From: Acidobacteriota bacterium
GTDB taxonomy: Bacteria > Acidobacteriota > UBA890 > WLXD01
Length of the DNA: 64,000 nucleotides
Assembly: GCA_012103255.1 (NCBI GenBank)
Contig: WLXD01000005.1
Coordinates: forward strand, 266,560-330,559
Direction of reading: 5' to 3'
Positions 17,977 to 26,726 of the stretch are shown piece after piece; within the stretch, counting starts at the first letter, position 1; each line of letters starts with the position of its first letter. The position numbers were made by a program, and so were the translations under genes. The notes under the pieces were generated by a model, which worked only from the letters and a program-made list of their open reading frames with translations, did no database searches and was not told the DNA's origin.

Positions 17977-18977
17977 CGGACGCCGCCCGGCGCGACTTCA
18001 AGGCCGCACAGGCGTGCGAGCGCTCGCCTCACGTGAACCCTGGTTACCTGTTTGCGCCAGTAGTAGACCAGGTCGGCGTTGTCGAGCGGCGTTGCCCTCT
18101 TGTAGGCGAGTTCGGCCGCGGCTTCGCACAGCTCAAGCGTGGGTGTCTCACCTTCCATCAGCTCGCTGACCCCTGTGACGGCAAGCGGATGGGTATGCAC
18201 AGCACCGAGCACGAGGCGTGCGTCACGCACGCGGCCGTCCTCGATCCGCAGGCTCGCTCCGACTCCCAGGATCGGGAAATCGAAACTGCCGCGGCGCCGA
18301 ACCTTGACGTAGGTCGAGCGTTGCCCGTTGCCCGGAGCCGGCACCCGAACAGCGGTCATCAGTTCGCCCGGCTTCAAGGTCAGGTACTCGATGCCGTCGT
18401 CCTGGTACATATCACCAAGCGAGATCGTGCGCGGTCCGTCGGTTCCGAGGACATCGACGGTTGCGCCGAGCGCCATGAGGATGGGTGCCGAATCGCTGGA
18501 TGAGATCGCCCAACATTTGCTCGAGCCCGGCGCGACCAGGCAGATGTCGCCGTCCTTTTTCATGCAGAACCCAACACTGCGCCGCCACTCGTAGGTCTGG
18601 TTGTAGTAGTTGCATCGAGTGTCGACGCACAGGTTCCCGCCAATGGTTCCAACACGTTGGATCTGGAGGTTGGCCACCTGGCCGGCTGCTTCGGCCAGAC
18701 CTGGGTACGACTCGCGCACGTTCGGCGCGGCGGCGAGTTGGCGAAGGGTGACTCCGGCGCCAAGCTCCAACCCGTCATCGGTCTGGAGATCGCGACCCCC
18801 TTCGAGTCGACGGATCCCAACAAGCACCGGAGGTTCGAATTGCCGGCGCTTCATGTTCGGGATCAGATCGGTGCCACCAGCTACAAACATTGCGCGGCCT
18901 TCCGACTCGCCCCAGAGATCCACGGCTTCCGCCGCGCTACGAGCATTGCGAAAATCAAAGGGTGGAAGTCTAAGCAT
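17973..18977 (-). CDS. hcrB: FAD/[4Fe-4S] subunit of a 4-hydroxybenzoyl-CoA reductase-like enzyme
   Basis: 334 aa of the FAD-binding (CoxM/XdhB) class of xanthine-oxidase-family enzymes: FAD motifs FVAGGTDLIPNMK and VGTIGGNLC. Unlike ordinary CoxM proteins it has the inserted loop (about residues 117-156) with Cys122, Cys138, Cys146 and Cys155 (DTRCNYYNQ, GFCMKKDGDIC, SSKCWA). This is the hallmark of the HcrB subunit of 4-hydroxybenzoyl-CoA reductase, where it holds an extra [4Fe-4S] cluster that inverts electron flow. Start overlaps the large-subunit stop (TGATG). The substrate is inferred from this loop and from the crotonase/thiolase neighbours. Confidence 0.8.
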   Translation of the reverse strand: MLRLPPFDFRNARSAAEAVDLWGESEGRAMFVAGGTDLIPNMKRRQFEPPVLVGIRRLEGGRDLQTDDGLELGAGVTLRQLAAAPNVRESYPGLAEAAGQVANLQIQRVGTIGGNLCVDTRCNYYNQTYEWRRSVGFCMKKDGDICLVAPGSSKCWAISSSDSAPILMALGATVDVLGTDGPRTISLGDMYQDDGIEYLTLKPGELMTAVRVPAPGNGQRSTYVKVRRRGSFDFPILGVGASLRIEDGRVRDARLVLGAVHTHPLAVTGVSELMEGETPTLELCEAAAELAYKRATPLDNADLVYYWRKQVTRVHVRRALARLCGLEVAPGGVR

Positions 18978-21400
18978 CAGGATTCCTCCCCGCGGCGCAC
19001 CGTAGGTATCCAGTCTTCTGGGGGTTGGTCGTACCAGACAGGATCAACGGCGAGGACCTCTCCGAAATCGACTTCGGGCACCCCGCCAGGTCCAAACCGG
19101 CCGGGACCGCCCTTCTCCTTGTCAGCGAGCGCCGCCATGACCTTCTCCGGCGTGATCGGCAGTTCATCGATGCGCACGCCGACAGCGTCGTAGACGGCGT
19201 TGGCAACCGCAGGTGGCATTGGCAGTAGCGGGCCCTGCCCCACTTCCTTGGCGCCGAACGGCCCCTCGCCATCGATGCTCTCGACAATGAATGTCTCCAC
19301 CGGAGGCATTTCAAGAAACGTCGGACTCTTGTACTCGAGCATCGACGGGATCTTGTGAAGACCGTTTCGGAACACCTGCTCTTCCATGAGGATCTCGCCG
19401 AGCGCCATATAGACGCTGCCCTCGACCTGTCCCTCCACGAGCATCGGGTTCACAGCTCGCCCCACATCGTGGGCCATCCAGACCCGCTCCGGAGTGACGA
19501 TGCCTGTTTCCGGATCGACGTCGACCAGTACCGCGGCCGCGCTGTAGGAGTAGGCGGGCGACGGACCAACACCCGAGCCCTTGTAGGGGCCTGCAAGGCG
19601 TGGCGGTGTGTACGAGCCGGTTGAGCTGAGTTGACCGAACATGGCTTCGGCGATCGGCACAGCTTCAGCGAAGCGCATGCCTTCGCCGGTGCCATGGTGT
19701 TCGACGCGGCGGTGGCGCAGAACCAGTTCGGTGGCGTTGAGTCCGAGTTTTTCTGCCACTGCGGCTACGAGCATGTCGCGGATTTTCTCGGCGGCTTCCT
19801 TCGCAGCATTGCCCATCATGAAGGTGACGCGGCTTGAGTACGAACCCAGGTCGATCGGCGTCGTGTCGGTATCGGAAACAACCAGCTGGACGTCGTCCGG
19901 GGTCAGGCCAAGAACCTCCGCGACGGTCATTGCCAGAACCGAGTTCGATCCCTGGCCGATATCGATTTCCATGCATTTGGCGCAAACACCGCCGCCGCGA
20001 TCGACCTTAAGGTCGACGGACGTGTGCGGCATCTTGTTCCAGTAGATCGGCAACCCGGCCCCGGATAGGTACGAGCCGACGGCGACCCCGATACCTTTGC
20101 CGTAAGGAAGCGTGCCGCGCACGCGCTCGAAATCCGCTGCTTCCGCGATCTTGGCGAGACACTCGTCGAGTCCGCACGAGGTGACGCGCATGTGGTTCGC
20201 TGTCATCGTGTATTCATCCACGAGCATCGAACGTCGCATCCGCACCGGATCGAGGCCGAGTTTCTCTGCCACCTTGTCGAGGTGAATCTCCAACGCATAG
20301 CGCGGCTGCGGCGTGCCATGACCACGCTTCGGGCCGCAAGCCGGCTTGTTGGTGAAGACTCGAACACCGCGGAATCGGTAGTTCGGAATCTTGTACGTCA
20401 CCGTTTGGAGCGCGCCGGTGTAATAGGTGCTCGCGACTCCATAGCTGCCGTAGGAGCCGCCGTCGACGAAGGATTTGAAATCGAGCGCCGTGATGTGGCC
20501 CTGGTCGTCGTGCCCCGTGCGTAGCCACATGAGAACCGGGTGGCGCCCCCGATGCATGTAGAAGACCTCCTCTCGCGTGAGAGTGATCTTGACGGGCCGA
20601 CCGCTCTCCATCGAAAGTTTGGCCGCGCAGAACTCATGAGGGAATGGATCGGACTTGCCGCCGAATCCTCCGCCGTTTGGCGTGGCGACGATGCGGATCC
20701 TGCTCGCTGGCATGTCGAGCACCTTCGCCATCGCTTTGTGTACGTAGTGTGGCGTTTGTGTGGATGACCAGACGGTCAGCCGACCATCTGCGCCGTACTG
20801 CGCCACCGCGGAATGCTCTTCCATCGCGAGATGGTTGTTGCCGGAGTAGAAGTAGACGCCTTCGTGCACGGTATCCGCACGTTCGATGGCGCCCTCAACG
20901 TCTCCGAAGTGCAGATTGACGAGCTTGTGCACGTTGTCGCGAGGGCCGTAGTCGTGAATACGGGCCTCCTCGGCGACCGGGGCCAGACCCTCGTCGATAT
21001 CGAAGGCCGTCGGAAGTTCTTCGTATTCGACCTCGATCAATCGAACAGCTTCCTCGGCGGTTGCCTCGTCGACGGCCGCGACGGCAGCAACCGGGTCGCC
21101 CACAAAGCGAACGCGATCGGTTTCGAGGGGGTACTCGTCCTCACTCACCGGCAGGATGCCGTACTTACGCGGCATGTCGTCTCCCGTGATGATCGCCTTC
21201 ACGCCGGGCAGCGCAGCCGCCTTGGAGGTGTCGATCGAGACGATCCGAGCGTGCGGCACGATGGCACCCAACATCTTGCCAAAGAGCATCTTCGGCAGAT
21301 CGATGTCGTCGGCGTAGATCTCCTGGCCGGTCGACTTGGTGAGGCCATCGACCTTGGCGGCTGGCGTTCCAATGACGTTGAGCTTGTGGCGGTCGCTCAC
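18977..21400 (-). CDS. hcrA: Molybdenum cofactor-binding large subunit, 4-hydroxybenzoyl-CoA reductase-like
   Basis: 807 aa from GTG 21400, overlapping the iron-sulfur subunit stop as GTGA. The long open frame upstream to 21676 is the shadow of that gene. The family fold shows in TGQEIYADDIDLPKMLFGKM, PNGGGFGGKSDPFPHEFCAAKL, AKCMEIDIGQGSNSVLAMTVAE and VYMALGEILMEEQ. At the site of the usual active-site glutamate (GVGEP in xanthine dehydrogenase) it reads GAKEVGQGPLL, giving Gln722; the codon is CAG at 19235-19237 (complement). The C-terminus has a 40-aa extension (GRFGPGGVPEVDFGE onward). Probably reduces or hydroxylates an aromatic acyl-CoA; exact substrate unknown. Confidence 0.82.
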   Translation of the reverse strand: MSDRHKLNVIGTPAAKVDGLTKSTGQEIYADDIDLPKMLFGKMLGAIVPHARIVSIDTSKAAALPGVKAIITGDDMPRKYGILPVSEDEYPLETDRVRFVGDPVAAVAAVDEATAEEAVRLIEVEYEELPTAFDIDEGLAPVAEEARIHDYGPRDNVHKLVNLHFGDVEGAIERADTVHEGVYFYSGNNHLAMEEHSAVAQYGADGRLTVWSSTQTPHYVHKAMAKVLDMPASRIRIVATPNGGGFGGKSDPFPHEFCAAKLSMESGRPVKITLTREEVFYMHRGRHPVLMWLRTGHDDQGHITALDFKSFVDGGSYGSYGVASTYYTGALQTVTYKIPNYRFRGVRVFTNKPACGPKRGHGTPQPRYALEIHLDKVAEKLGLDPVRMRRSMLVDEYTMTANHMRVTSCGLDECLAKIAEAADFERVRGTLPYGKGIGVAVGSYLSGAGLPIYWNKMPHTSVDLKVDRGGGVCAKCMEIDIGQGSNSVLAMTVAEVLGLTPDDVQLVVSDTDTTPIDLGSYSSRVTFMMGNAAKEAAEKIRDMLVAAVAEKLGLNATELVLRHRRVEHHGTGEGMRFAEAVPIAEAMFGQLSSTGSYTPPRLAGPYKGSGVGPSPAYSYSAAAVLVDVDPETGIVTPERVWMAHDVGRAVNPMLVEGQVEGSVYMALGEILMEEQVFRNGLHKIPSMLEYKSPTFLEMPPVETFIVESIDGEGPFGAKEVGQGPLLPMPPAVANAVYDAVGVRIDELPITPEKVMAALADKEKGGPGRFGPGGVPEVDFGEVLAVDPVWYDQPPEDWIPTVRRGEES

Positions 21401-21972
21401 GCCGATCCCCTCTTGCCCTCGATCGGCTCCAGGTCGGGTCCGTGCTCTGCTGCGGGTCGCGCGGGTATCCGATGTTCCGGGCTCGTCTCGCCCGCGGCGC
21501 GGCGTTCGGAGACACGGTCGGCCGCGAGTTCGATCGCTTCGAGGATTTTTAGATAGCCGGTGCAGCGGCAGAGATTGCCTGCGAGGTAGTCGCGAATCTC
21601 TTCGCGCTTCGGCGCCGGATTGTCGCGGAGCAGTGCCGCCGCGGAAACGAGCATTCCGGGACTGCAATAGCCACACTGCGAAGCGCCTAGTTCGCCAAAC
21701 GCGATCTGGAGTTCATGTGGCGCAGATCCGGCGGCGAGCCCCTCCACGGTACCGATCTTCGAATCTTCTGCGTCGAGCGCCAGAAGCAAACAGGAGAGCA
21801 CTGGTTCGCCGTCGAGAAGCACCGTGCACGTGCCGCACTCGCCGAGTTCGCAGCCGTGCTTGGTTCCGGTCAGGCGAAGGTCCTCACGAAGGACCTCCAT
21901 CAGGGTCTTGTTGCCATCCACGACAATGTCGTGAACCTCACCGTTGACCGTCAACTGGATTCGTTCTTTCAA
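21397..21972 (-). CDS. hcrC: Two-[2Fe-2S] subunit of the molybdenum hydroxylase (HcrC/CoxS type)
   Basis: 191 aa from TTG 21972. Plant-type [2Fe-2S] domain with Cys41, 46, 49 and 61 (GCELGECGTCTVLLDG) and the helical [2Fe-2S] domain with Cys100, 103, 135 and 137 (QCGYCSPGM, GNLCRCTGY). All eight ligands are present. The last 45 residues (RVSERRAAGETSPEHR onward) extend beyond the usual family length and look disordered. Translationally coupled to hcrA by a 4-nt overlap. 58 nt upstream is the crotonase gene on the same strand. Confidence 0.9.
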   Translation of the reverse strand: MKERIQLTVNGEVHDIVVDGNKTLMEVLREDLRLTGTKHGCELGECGTCTVLLDGEPVLSCLLLALDAEDSKIGTVEGLAAGSAPHELQIAFGELGASQCGYCSPGMLVSAAALLRDNPAPKREEIRDYLAGNLCRCTGYLKILEAIELAADRVSERRAAGETSPEHRIPARPAAEHGPDLEPIEGKRGSA

Positions 21973-22030
21973 CTGTTAACCCCGTACGCTGAGCTCGCCG
22001 TCTCGGGCCTCGGCGTCTTCCCCGTGATTC

Positions 22031-22837
22031 TCAAGTGGTGTCCTGGCGTTCTGGATCCTGGCCGAAGCGTGGCTTGCGCTTCTCCGAGAAGGCCCGAAGG
22101 CCTTCCATCACGTCGTTGCTGACGAACAGGTCTTCCTGCGCTTCCGTCTCTGCCGCAAGGCTGGCTTCGATGCCTCCGAGCGCGCCCTTGCGCAGGAGAT
22201 ACTTCACAGCCTTCACCATGTCACGCGGTCTTCCCCATTCCGCATATTCGCCGATGGCCTGGTCCAACGCGTCAGTCTCGACCACGCGGTGCACAAGGCC
22301 GAGTTCCAGCGCCTCGCTGGATGAGAAGACGCGTCCACTCAACACGAGCTCCAACGCCTTCGCGTATCCGAGCGTTTGAGGTAGCCAGTGAGTGGCTCCC
22401 CAATCGGGTGCCAGCGCCAGGCCGCGCCAACTGGCGGCAAACCGTGCTGTATCGGTGGCCACGCGCAAGTCACACGCCAGAGCCAGCGAGAGTCCGGCGC
22501 CCGCGGCGATCCCAGGTATTGCGGCGATCGTGAGGCCCTGAAACGCACGCAGTGCCAGTACGCACTCGGCGCCGGCGTGAAGGATGTCGTGGAAGTCCGC
22601 CTCGCGCCGTTCTTCTCGGAGTTGCGCCATGGTTCGGACGTCACCTCCGGCGCAGAAGGCGCCATCCGCACCGGTGATCACCAGCGTGTGAACGGCTTCG
22701 TCGCGCGCCGCATCGCGGATCCGATCGCGAAGTTGGTCACGCATATCGCCCGCGAGCGAATTCAGCTTGCCTGCCCTATCAAGCGTTGCGGTCGCGACGC
22801 CGGCATCTACCGCATACCGAACGGAGCCCTCGCTCAA
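22031..22837 (-). CDS. Enoyl-CoA hydratase/isomerase family protein
   Basis: 268 aa if started at TTG 22837, which overlaps the thiolase stop as TTGA. The conserved crotonase sequence begins at once (SVRYAVDAGVATATLDRAGKLNSL), while the upstream frame to 22963 is thiolase shadow. Oxyanion-hole motifs: GADGAFCAGGDVRTM and PGIAAGAGLSLALACDLRVA. The catalytic-Glu region reads WRGLALAPDWGATHWLP, with Asp rather than Glu near the PaaG-type position; in that it resembles the isomerase-like PaaG/PaaF branch. C-terminal FSEKRKPRF is typical. Likely acts on an acyl-CoA intermediate of the same pathway as the adjacent thiolase. Confidence 0.82.
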   Translation of the reverse strand: MSEGSVRYAVDAGVATATLDRAGKLNSLAGDMRDQLRDRIRDAARDEAVHTLVITGADGAFCAGGDVRTMAQLREERREADFHDILHAGAECVLALRAFQGLTIAAIPGIAAGAGLSLALACDLRVATDTARFAASWRGLALAPDWGATHWLPQTLGYAKALELVLSGRVFSSSEALELGLVHRVVETDALDQAIGEYAEWGRPRDMVKAVKYLLRKGALGGIEASLAAETEAQEDLFVSNDVMEGLRAFSEKRKPRFGQDPERQDTT

Positions 22838-24033
22838 GAGACGCGCTCCAGCAGCACGCTGGTGCCCATACCGCCCGACACGCAGAGCGTTGCGAGACCG
22901 AGTGACTCTTGGCGGCGTTCCAGCGCGTTGATCAACGTGATGACGATACGTGCGCCCGTACATCCGATGGGGTGCCCCAGGGCGATGGCGCCACCGTCAA
23001 TATTCGTACGCGCGTGATCCAGACCGAGGTCGTCCATCACGGCGAGAACCTGCGCGGCAAACGCTTCGTTGAGTTCGATGAGGTCAAGATCACCCGCGGT
23101 GAGATCGAGAGACTCCAGAAGCTGCCGGACCGCCGGGACCGGACCGATCCCCATAACTGCAGGGTCCACTCCAGCCTCGCAAGCTGCCAGAAGGCGCGCC
23201 TGGGGCCGGAGCCCATGGCGCTCCGCGAAGCTCTCCGTAACGAGAACCATTGCCGCGGCCCCGTCCGTAATCCCGCTGCTGTTCCCCGGGTGAACCGTGC
23301 CGCCTTCCTTGAAAACGGGTTTCAGGCGGGCCATTGATTCCATGGTGGCATCGGGCCTGAGATGCTCATCGCGCTCGATCGTGACGGTCTCCCGTCGCCC
23401 CCGTACTTCCACGGCGGTAGTCTCCGCCGCGAAATCACCGGCTGCACTTGCCCGCGCCGCGCGGTGTTGACTCTCCACCGCGTATGCGTCTTGCCTTTCG
23501 CGATCGACCTGATACTGCTCAGCGAGTCGCTCGGCGGTTCGGCCCATGAGATCTCCGCAGAGCGGACACATGAATCCGTCCTGGTACATGCCATCGACGA
23601 TCTCGGCGTGGCCAAGCCGTGCGCCCCAACGCGCTGCAGGCAGCAGATAGGGCGTGTTGCTCATGCTCTCCATGCCGCCGCAAACGATCGCGTCGGACGT
23701 CCCCAGTCGGAGACTCTGCGCGGCGAGGATCAGGGCTTTCATGCCGGAGGCGCACGCCTGGTTGACCGTAAACGCCGGCACCTCGTGCGGTACTCCGCCT
23801 CGAACAGCCGCCTGTCGCGCCGGATTCGGCCCCGCTCCGGCCTGGCGCCCGTGACCCATGATCGTGTGGCCCAGGGATTCGGCCGGGACGCCAGAACGGG
23901 CCACCGTCGCTTCGACGACGATGGCCCCTAGGTCTGGTGCCGACAGGGATGCTAACGCTCCACCGAACTTACCGATCGGTGTGCGTACCCCGCCCACTAT
24001 GTAGAGCGGTTCCCCGTTGCGGAGATCGAGCAT
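22834..24033 (-). CDS. Acetyl-CoA C-acyltransferase (thiolase)
   Basis: 399 aa from ATG 24033; the open frame to 24153 is discarded because it overlaps the preceding crotonase gene. Catalytic residues visible: nucleophile Cys in VNQACASGMKAL, His in ALGHPIGCTGAR, second Cys in TLCVSGGMG, and NEAFA. The conserved start VRTPIGKFGGALA fits degradative or biosynthetic thiolases. An unusual CPLC pair (DGFMCPLCGDLMG) sits in the middle domain. It begins 7 nt after the upstream crotonase and overlaps the following one by 4 nt. Confidence 0.92.
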   Translation of the reverse strand: MLDLRNGEPLYIVGGVRTPIGKFGGALASLSAPDLGAIVVEATVARSGVPAESLGHTIMGHGRQAGAGPNPARQAAVRGGVPHEVPAFTVNQACASGMKALILAAQSLRLGTSDAIVCGGMESMSNTPYLLPAARWGARLGHAEIVDGMYQDGFMCPLCGDLMGRTAERLAEQYQVDRERQDAYAVESQHRAARASAAGDFAAETTAVEVRGRRETVTIERDEHLRPDATMESMARLKPVFKEGGTVHPGNSSGITDGAAAMVLVTESFAERHGLRPQARLLAACEAGVDPAVMGIGPVPAVRQLLESLDLTAGDLDLIELNEAFAAQVLAVMDDLGLDHARTNIDGGAIALGHPIGCTGARIVITLINALERRQESLGLATLCVSGGMGTSVLLERVS

Positions 24034-24040
24034 GCGGGAG

Positions 24041-24820
24041 TTAGACGCCCTTGAAGTCGGGCTTCCGCTTCTCGACATAGGCCGAAATGCCTTCCTTGGC
24101 ATCGCCCGAAGCGAACAGGCGATTCTGGAGTTCACGCTCGAGGGCGAGCCCACTGTTGAGCGACATCTCCATGCCTTCCTGGACGGCGAGCTTGATCAGC
24201 CCCTGTGCCATGGTCGCGCCCTGTGCGAGCTGCTTGGCCCAGTTGATCGTGTATTCCGCCGCGTCTTCGTCGACAACGCGGTTCACGAGGCCGATGCGCT
24301 CCGCGTCCTCAGGCGACAGCAGTTCGCCGGTGACCATCAGCTCGAGAGCCTTCGCCTTGCCGACCGTCCGGGGGAGGCGTTGTGAGCCGCCTGTACCCGG
24401 CAGCACGCCGAGATTGACTTCCGGGAGTCCGATACGACCCGATTCGCGACCCATCACGCGCATGTCGCACGCGAGAGCGATCTCGAGGCCACCACCGACG
24501 CAATGTCCGTTCAGCGCTGCGATCACGAGCTTGGGAATGCGCTCGAGTTCCTGCAGCGTCTCGTTGCAATGCAGGCAGAACATGGACTTGTAGCGCGGCT
24601 CCGAGGTGAGGAGCATGTTGATGTCGGCGCCAGCTGAGAAGAACTTCTCGCCGCCGCCAGTCAGCACGACAACCTTCACGTCGGTGTCGAAACGCACGTC
24701 CTCGATGACCTCATCGAGCTCGTGCATCAGATCGAGGTTGTAGGTGTTGCCCGGATTACGCGACATCGTCGCGATCGCAACGCCGTCTTCCTTCTTGAGA
24801 TCGAAGATTTCCCAGCCCAT
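24041..24820 (-). CDS. Enoyl-CoA hydratase/isomerase family protein, first gene of the acyl-CoA operon
   Basis: 259 aa from ATG 24820, with a strong CTGGAGGAACC ribosome site that fixes the start. Crotonase motifs: EKFFSAGADINMLL and ALNGHCVGGGLEIALACDMRVM (oxyanion hole), GLPEVNLGVLPGTGGSQRLPR with the catalytic Glu, and ISAYVEKRKPDF at the end. Full set of hydratase residues is present. First gene of a run of six (crotonase, thiolase, crotonase, hcrC, hcrA, hcrB). A palindrome lies 39 nt upstream at 24859-24873. Confidence 0.9.
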   Translation of the reverse strand: MGWEIFDLKKEDGVAIATMSRNPGNTYNLDLMHELDEVIEDVRFDTDVKVVVLTGGGEKFFSAGADINMLLTSEPRYKSMFCLHCNETLQELERIPKLVIAALNGHCVGGGLEIALACDMRVMGRESGRIGLPEVNLGVLPGTGGSQRLPRTVGKAKALELMVTGELLSPEDAERIGLVNRVVDEDAAEYTINWAKQLAQGATMAQGLIKLAVQEGMEMSLNSGLALERELQNRLFASGDAKEGISAYVEKRKPDFKGV

Positions 24821-24858
24821 GGTTCCTCCAGAGGTCCCGCCACGATCGGGCGGCGTCG

Positions 24859-24873
24859 GTATCGAATCGATAC
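24859..24873. promoter_or_regulatory. Palindromic operator candidate upstream of the acyl-CoA/molybdenum hydroxylase operon
   Basis: Perfect inverted repeat GTATCG-AAT-CGATAC, 39 nt ahead of the first ATG of the operon and within the 275-nt divergent region shared with the gene at 25096. Its size fits a TetR- or MarR-type dimer. No regulator gene is adjacent. Confidence 0.4.
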
Positions 24874-25095
24874 GAAAAATCGGGCGACGGTACTCGGCAA
24901 AGCGGCAGCGCCGATCCATCGGAACGCTCAGAGTACCACCGGCCCCAGAGGCCGGCAAACGAGGGTTCCGGGGCGGCGAGGCGCGAATTCGGGTGAGCCT
25001 CAGGTGCTAGAATTCGGTGTCCTGGTGGGCCGGAGGCGAGCCATCCTCGCTTGCGCCGGTCCGGTGGTTTTTGGCCCTTCTATTGAGAGACTGGC

Positions 25096-25368
25096 ATGCG
25101 TGTGAAAGTCGTTCGCACTCCCGGCGAACTGCGCGACGAAATCGGGCACAAGATCATGGTGCAGAAGGATTGGTGCGGCACGGTCGTGGAGATCCTCGAC
25201 GAAGCAGGGCTGATCGCCGCCGGATTCCATCCAAAGCGCAGCGAGAAGGTCTACCGGGTCCTTTTCGACGACTGGGGTCAGCAAGTTGCCGTCCCAGCGG
25301 TGAATCTGGTTGAAGTCTCGGCTGATGGTGACGTTGCCGAGGGCGAGGACTCTGGGGACGAGAGCTAG
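25096..25368 (+). CDS. Conserved-looking small hypothetical protein
   Basis: 90 aa from ATG 25096. Compact sequence (VVRTPGELRDEIGHKIMVQKDW) with a Val-rich beta region (CGTVVEILDEAGL, YRVLFDDWGQQVAVPAVNLVEV) and an acidic tail (DVAEGEDSGDES). It could be a small beta-barrel, but no family is recognised. Codon use matches its neighbours. Its end overlaps the convergent dGTPase gene by 4 nt. Confidence 0.55.
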   Translation: MRVKVVRTPGELRDEIGHKIMVQKDWCGTVVEILDEAGLIAAGFHPKRSEKVYRVLFDDWGQQVAVPAVNLVEVSADGDVAEGEDSGDES

Positions 25369-26498
25369 TCGGCTGGATTCGCCACGAGCCTCTCGTATTC
25401 CCTGAGCGCATACCGATCGGTCATCCCGGCGACGTAGTCGGCAATGGCTGGAAGTGCGCCGATGCGCTCACCTCTTTCGCGGTGACGGCTGGGTAGAAGA
25501 TCCATGTCGTTGGCGTACACCTCGAAGAGCGCGGCCAGTTTTGCGCGCGCATCCTCCATTTCGGTCTGCACCAGGGGGCTTCGATAGAGTTCGACCGCCA
25601 GGAAGTCCGCCATCTCCTCGAGTTCGGCGAGCGTCTGGTCTGAATGAGCTGCGAGCGCTTCCGGATTTCCACGGACGTCATCGACTCCCTGGACCCCGGC
25701 GGCCACCAGTCGCTCCTGCGTCGTTTCGATGAGGTCAGTTACCAGTCGATCGACCATCGCGCGAATGGTTTCGTTGAAGAGCCCCCGATCCGTTGCGTCT
25801 GGGATTTCGCGGCGCAGCCGCGCGTACGGACGACCGAACAAGGGCACTGCGGCCAGACGCTTCACCTCGAGGATGTGAGCTTCGACGCCGTCGTCCACGT
25901 CGTGAACGTTGTATGCGATGTGGTCAACGAGATCGATGAGTTGTGCTTCCAGAGGCGGTCGTTCGGCTGGATTGAATTCGGCGATCTCGGCGCCGGAGAA
26001 GCGGTCGTATCGGGTGGCGTGCTTTGCGATTCCCTCGCGGACTTCGTAGGTCAGGTTCAGACCCCTGAAGCGCGCGTACTTCTCTTCAACTTCGTCGACC
26101 GTGCGGAGTGAGTGACGGTTGTGCTCGAATCCACCTTCCGAAGCCATCATTGAATCCAACGCACTCTCGCCCACATGTCCGAATGGCGGATGGCCGAGAT
26201 CGTGGGCTAGCGCAATCGCCTCGCACAACGTGGAGTTCAGGCCAAGGGCACGAGCGGCCGTGCGTGCGAGTTGGGCAACCTCGATGGTGTGAGTCAGTCG
26301 AGTTCGGAAGTGGTCGCCATGGTGATTGGGGAACACCTGTGTCTTGTATTCGAGACGCCGAAACGAGCGTGAGTGCACCACGCGATCACGATCGCGCTCG
26401 AAACAGTCTCGATACGGATGGGCCGGCTCCGGGGTGCGGCGACCGCGCGACTCACTCGAATCGAACGCCCACGGCGCTCGGATGTTCTCGGTTGTCAC
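25365..26498 (-). CDS. dgt: Deoxyguanosinetriphosphate triphosphohydrolase-like HD protein
   Basis: 377 aa from GTG 26498 (TTENIRAPWAFDSSESRGR), with GGAG 10 nt upstream. The open frame reaches an ATG at 26603, but those 35 residues are unlike the family. HD-domain metal ligands: RTRLTHTIEVAQ, AHDLGHPPFGHVGE, LVDHIAYNVHDVDD. The conserved DRDRVVHSRSFRRLEYKTQVFPN opening is that of Dgt/SAMHD1-like dNTP hydrolases, which cleave dNTP to deoxynucleoside plus triphosphate. Likely role in dNTP pool control. Confidence 0.93.
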   Translation of the reverse strand: MTTENIRAPWAFDSSESRGRRTPEPAHPYRDCFERDRDRVVHSRSFRRLEYKTQVFPNHHGDHFRTRLTHTIEVAQLARTAARALGLNSTLCEAIALAHDLGHPPFGHVGESALDSMMASEGGFEHNRHSLRTVDEVEEKYARFRGLNLTYEVREGIAKHATRYDRFSGAEIAEFNPAERPPLEAQLIDLVDHIAYNVHDVDDGVEAHILEVKRLAAVPLFGRPYARLRREIPDATDRGLFNETIRAMVDRLVTDLIETTQERLVAAGVQGVDDVRGNPEALAAHSDQTLAELEEMADFLAVELYRSPLVQTEMEDARAKLAALFEVYANDMDLLPSRHRERGERIGALPAIADYVAGMTDRYALREYERLVANPAD

Positions 26499-26606
26499 GT
26501 TGCCGACGCTCCAAGTGGTGAATACAGAGGGACGGTAGTGAGGTAAGCACGACGCGGCAAGCCCCCCGAGCGCAGTCGCCTGGAGGTTGACAGGCGTTGG
26601 CATGAT

Positions 26607-26636
26607 TTGACGCCGAGTCGACCGAGTCGCTACTCT
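26607..26636 (+). promoter_or_regulatory. Predicted promoter of the FecR/DUF6600 gene
   Basis: TTGACG (26607-26612) and TACTCT (26631-26636) with an 18-bp spacer. Transcription would start near 26643, giving a leader of about 84 nt that includes the structure at 26669-26720. Confidence 0.4.
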
Positions 26637-26668
26637 CTAACTATCCGCTGGCCGATCTCGATTGATCG

Positions 26669-26720
26669 AACTCCTTTGACCTCGCATAAGCGAGGCCGGG
26701 TCCCCTACTCGTAAGGAGTT
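26669..26720 (+). promoter_or_regulatory. Leader stem that can hide the Shine-Dalgarno of the FecR/DUF6600 gene
   Basis: AACTCCTT (26669-26676) is perfectly complementary to AAGGAGTT (26713-26720), which contains the ribosome site 8 nt before ATG 26727. Inside the loop is a second perfect hairpin, CCTCGC-ATAA-GCGAGG (26680-26695). The fold would block ribosome binding until opened, as in RNA thermometers or protein-controlled leaders. Based on pairing only. Confidence 0.45.
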
Positions 26721-26726
26721 GCTCGG

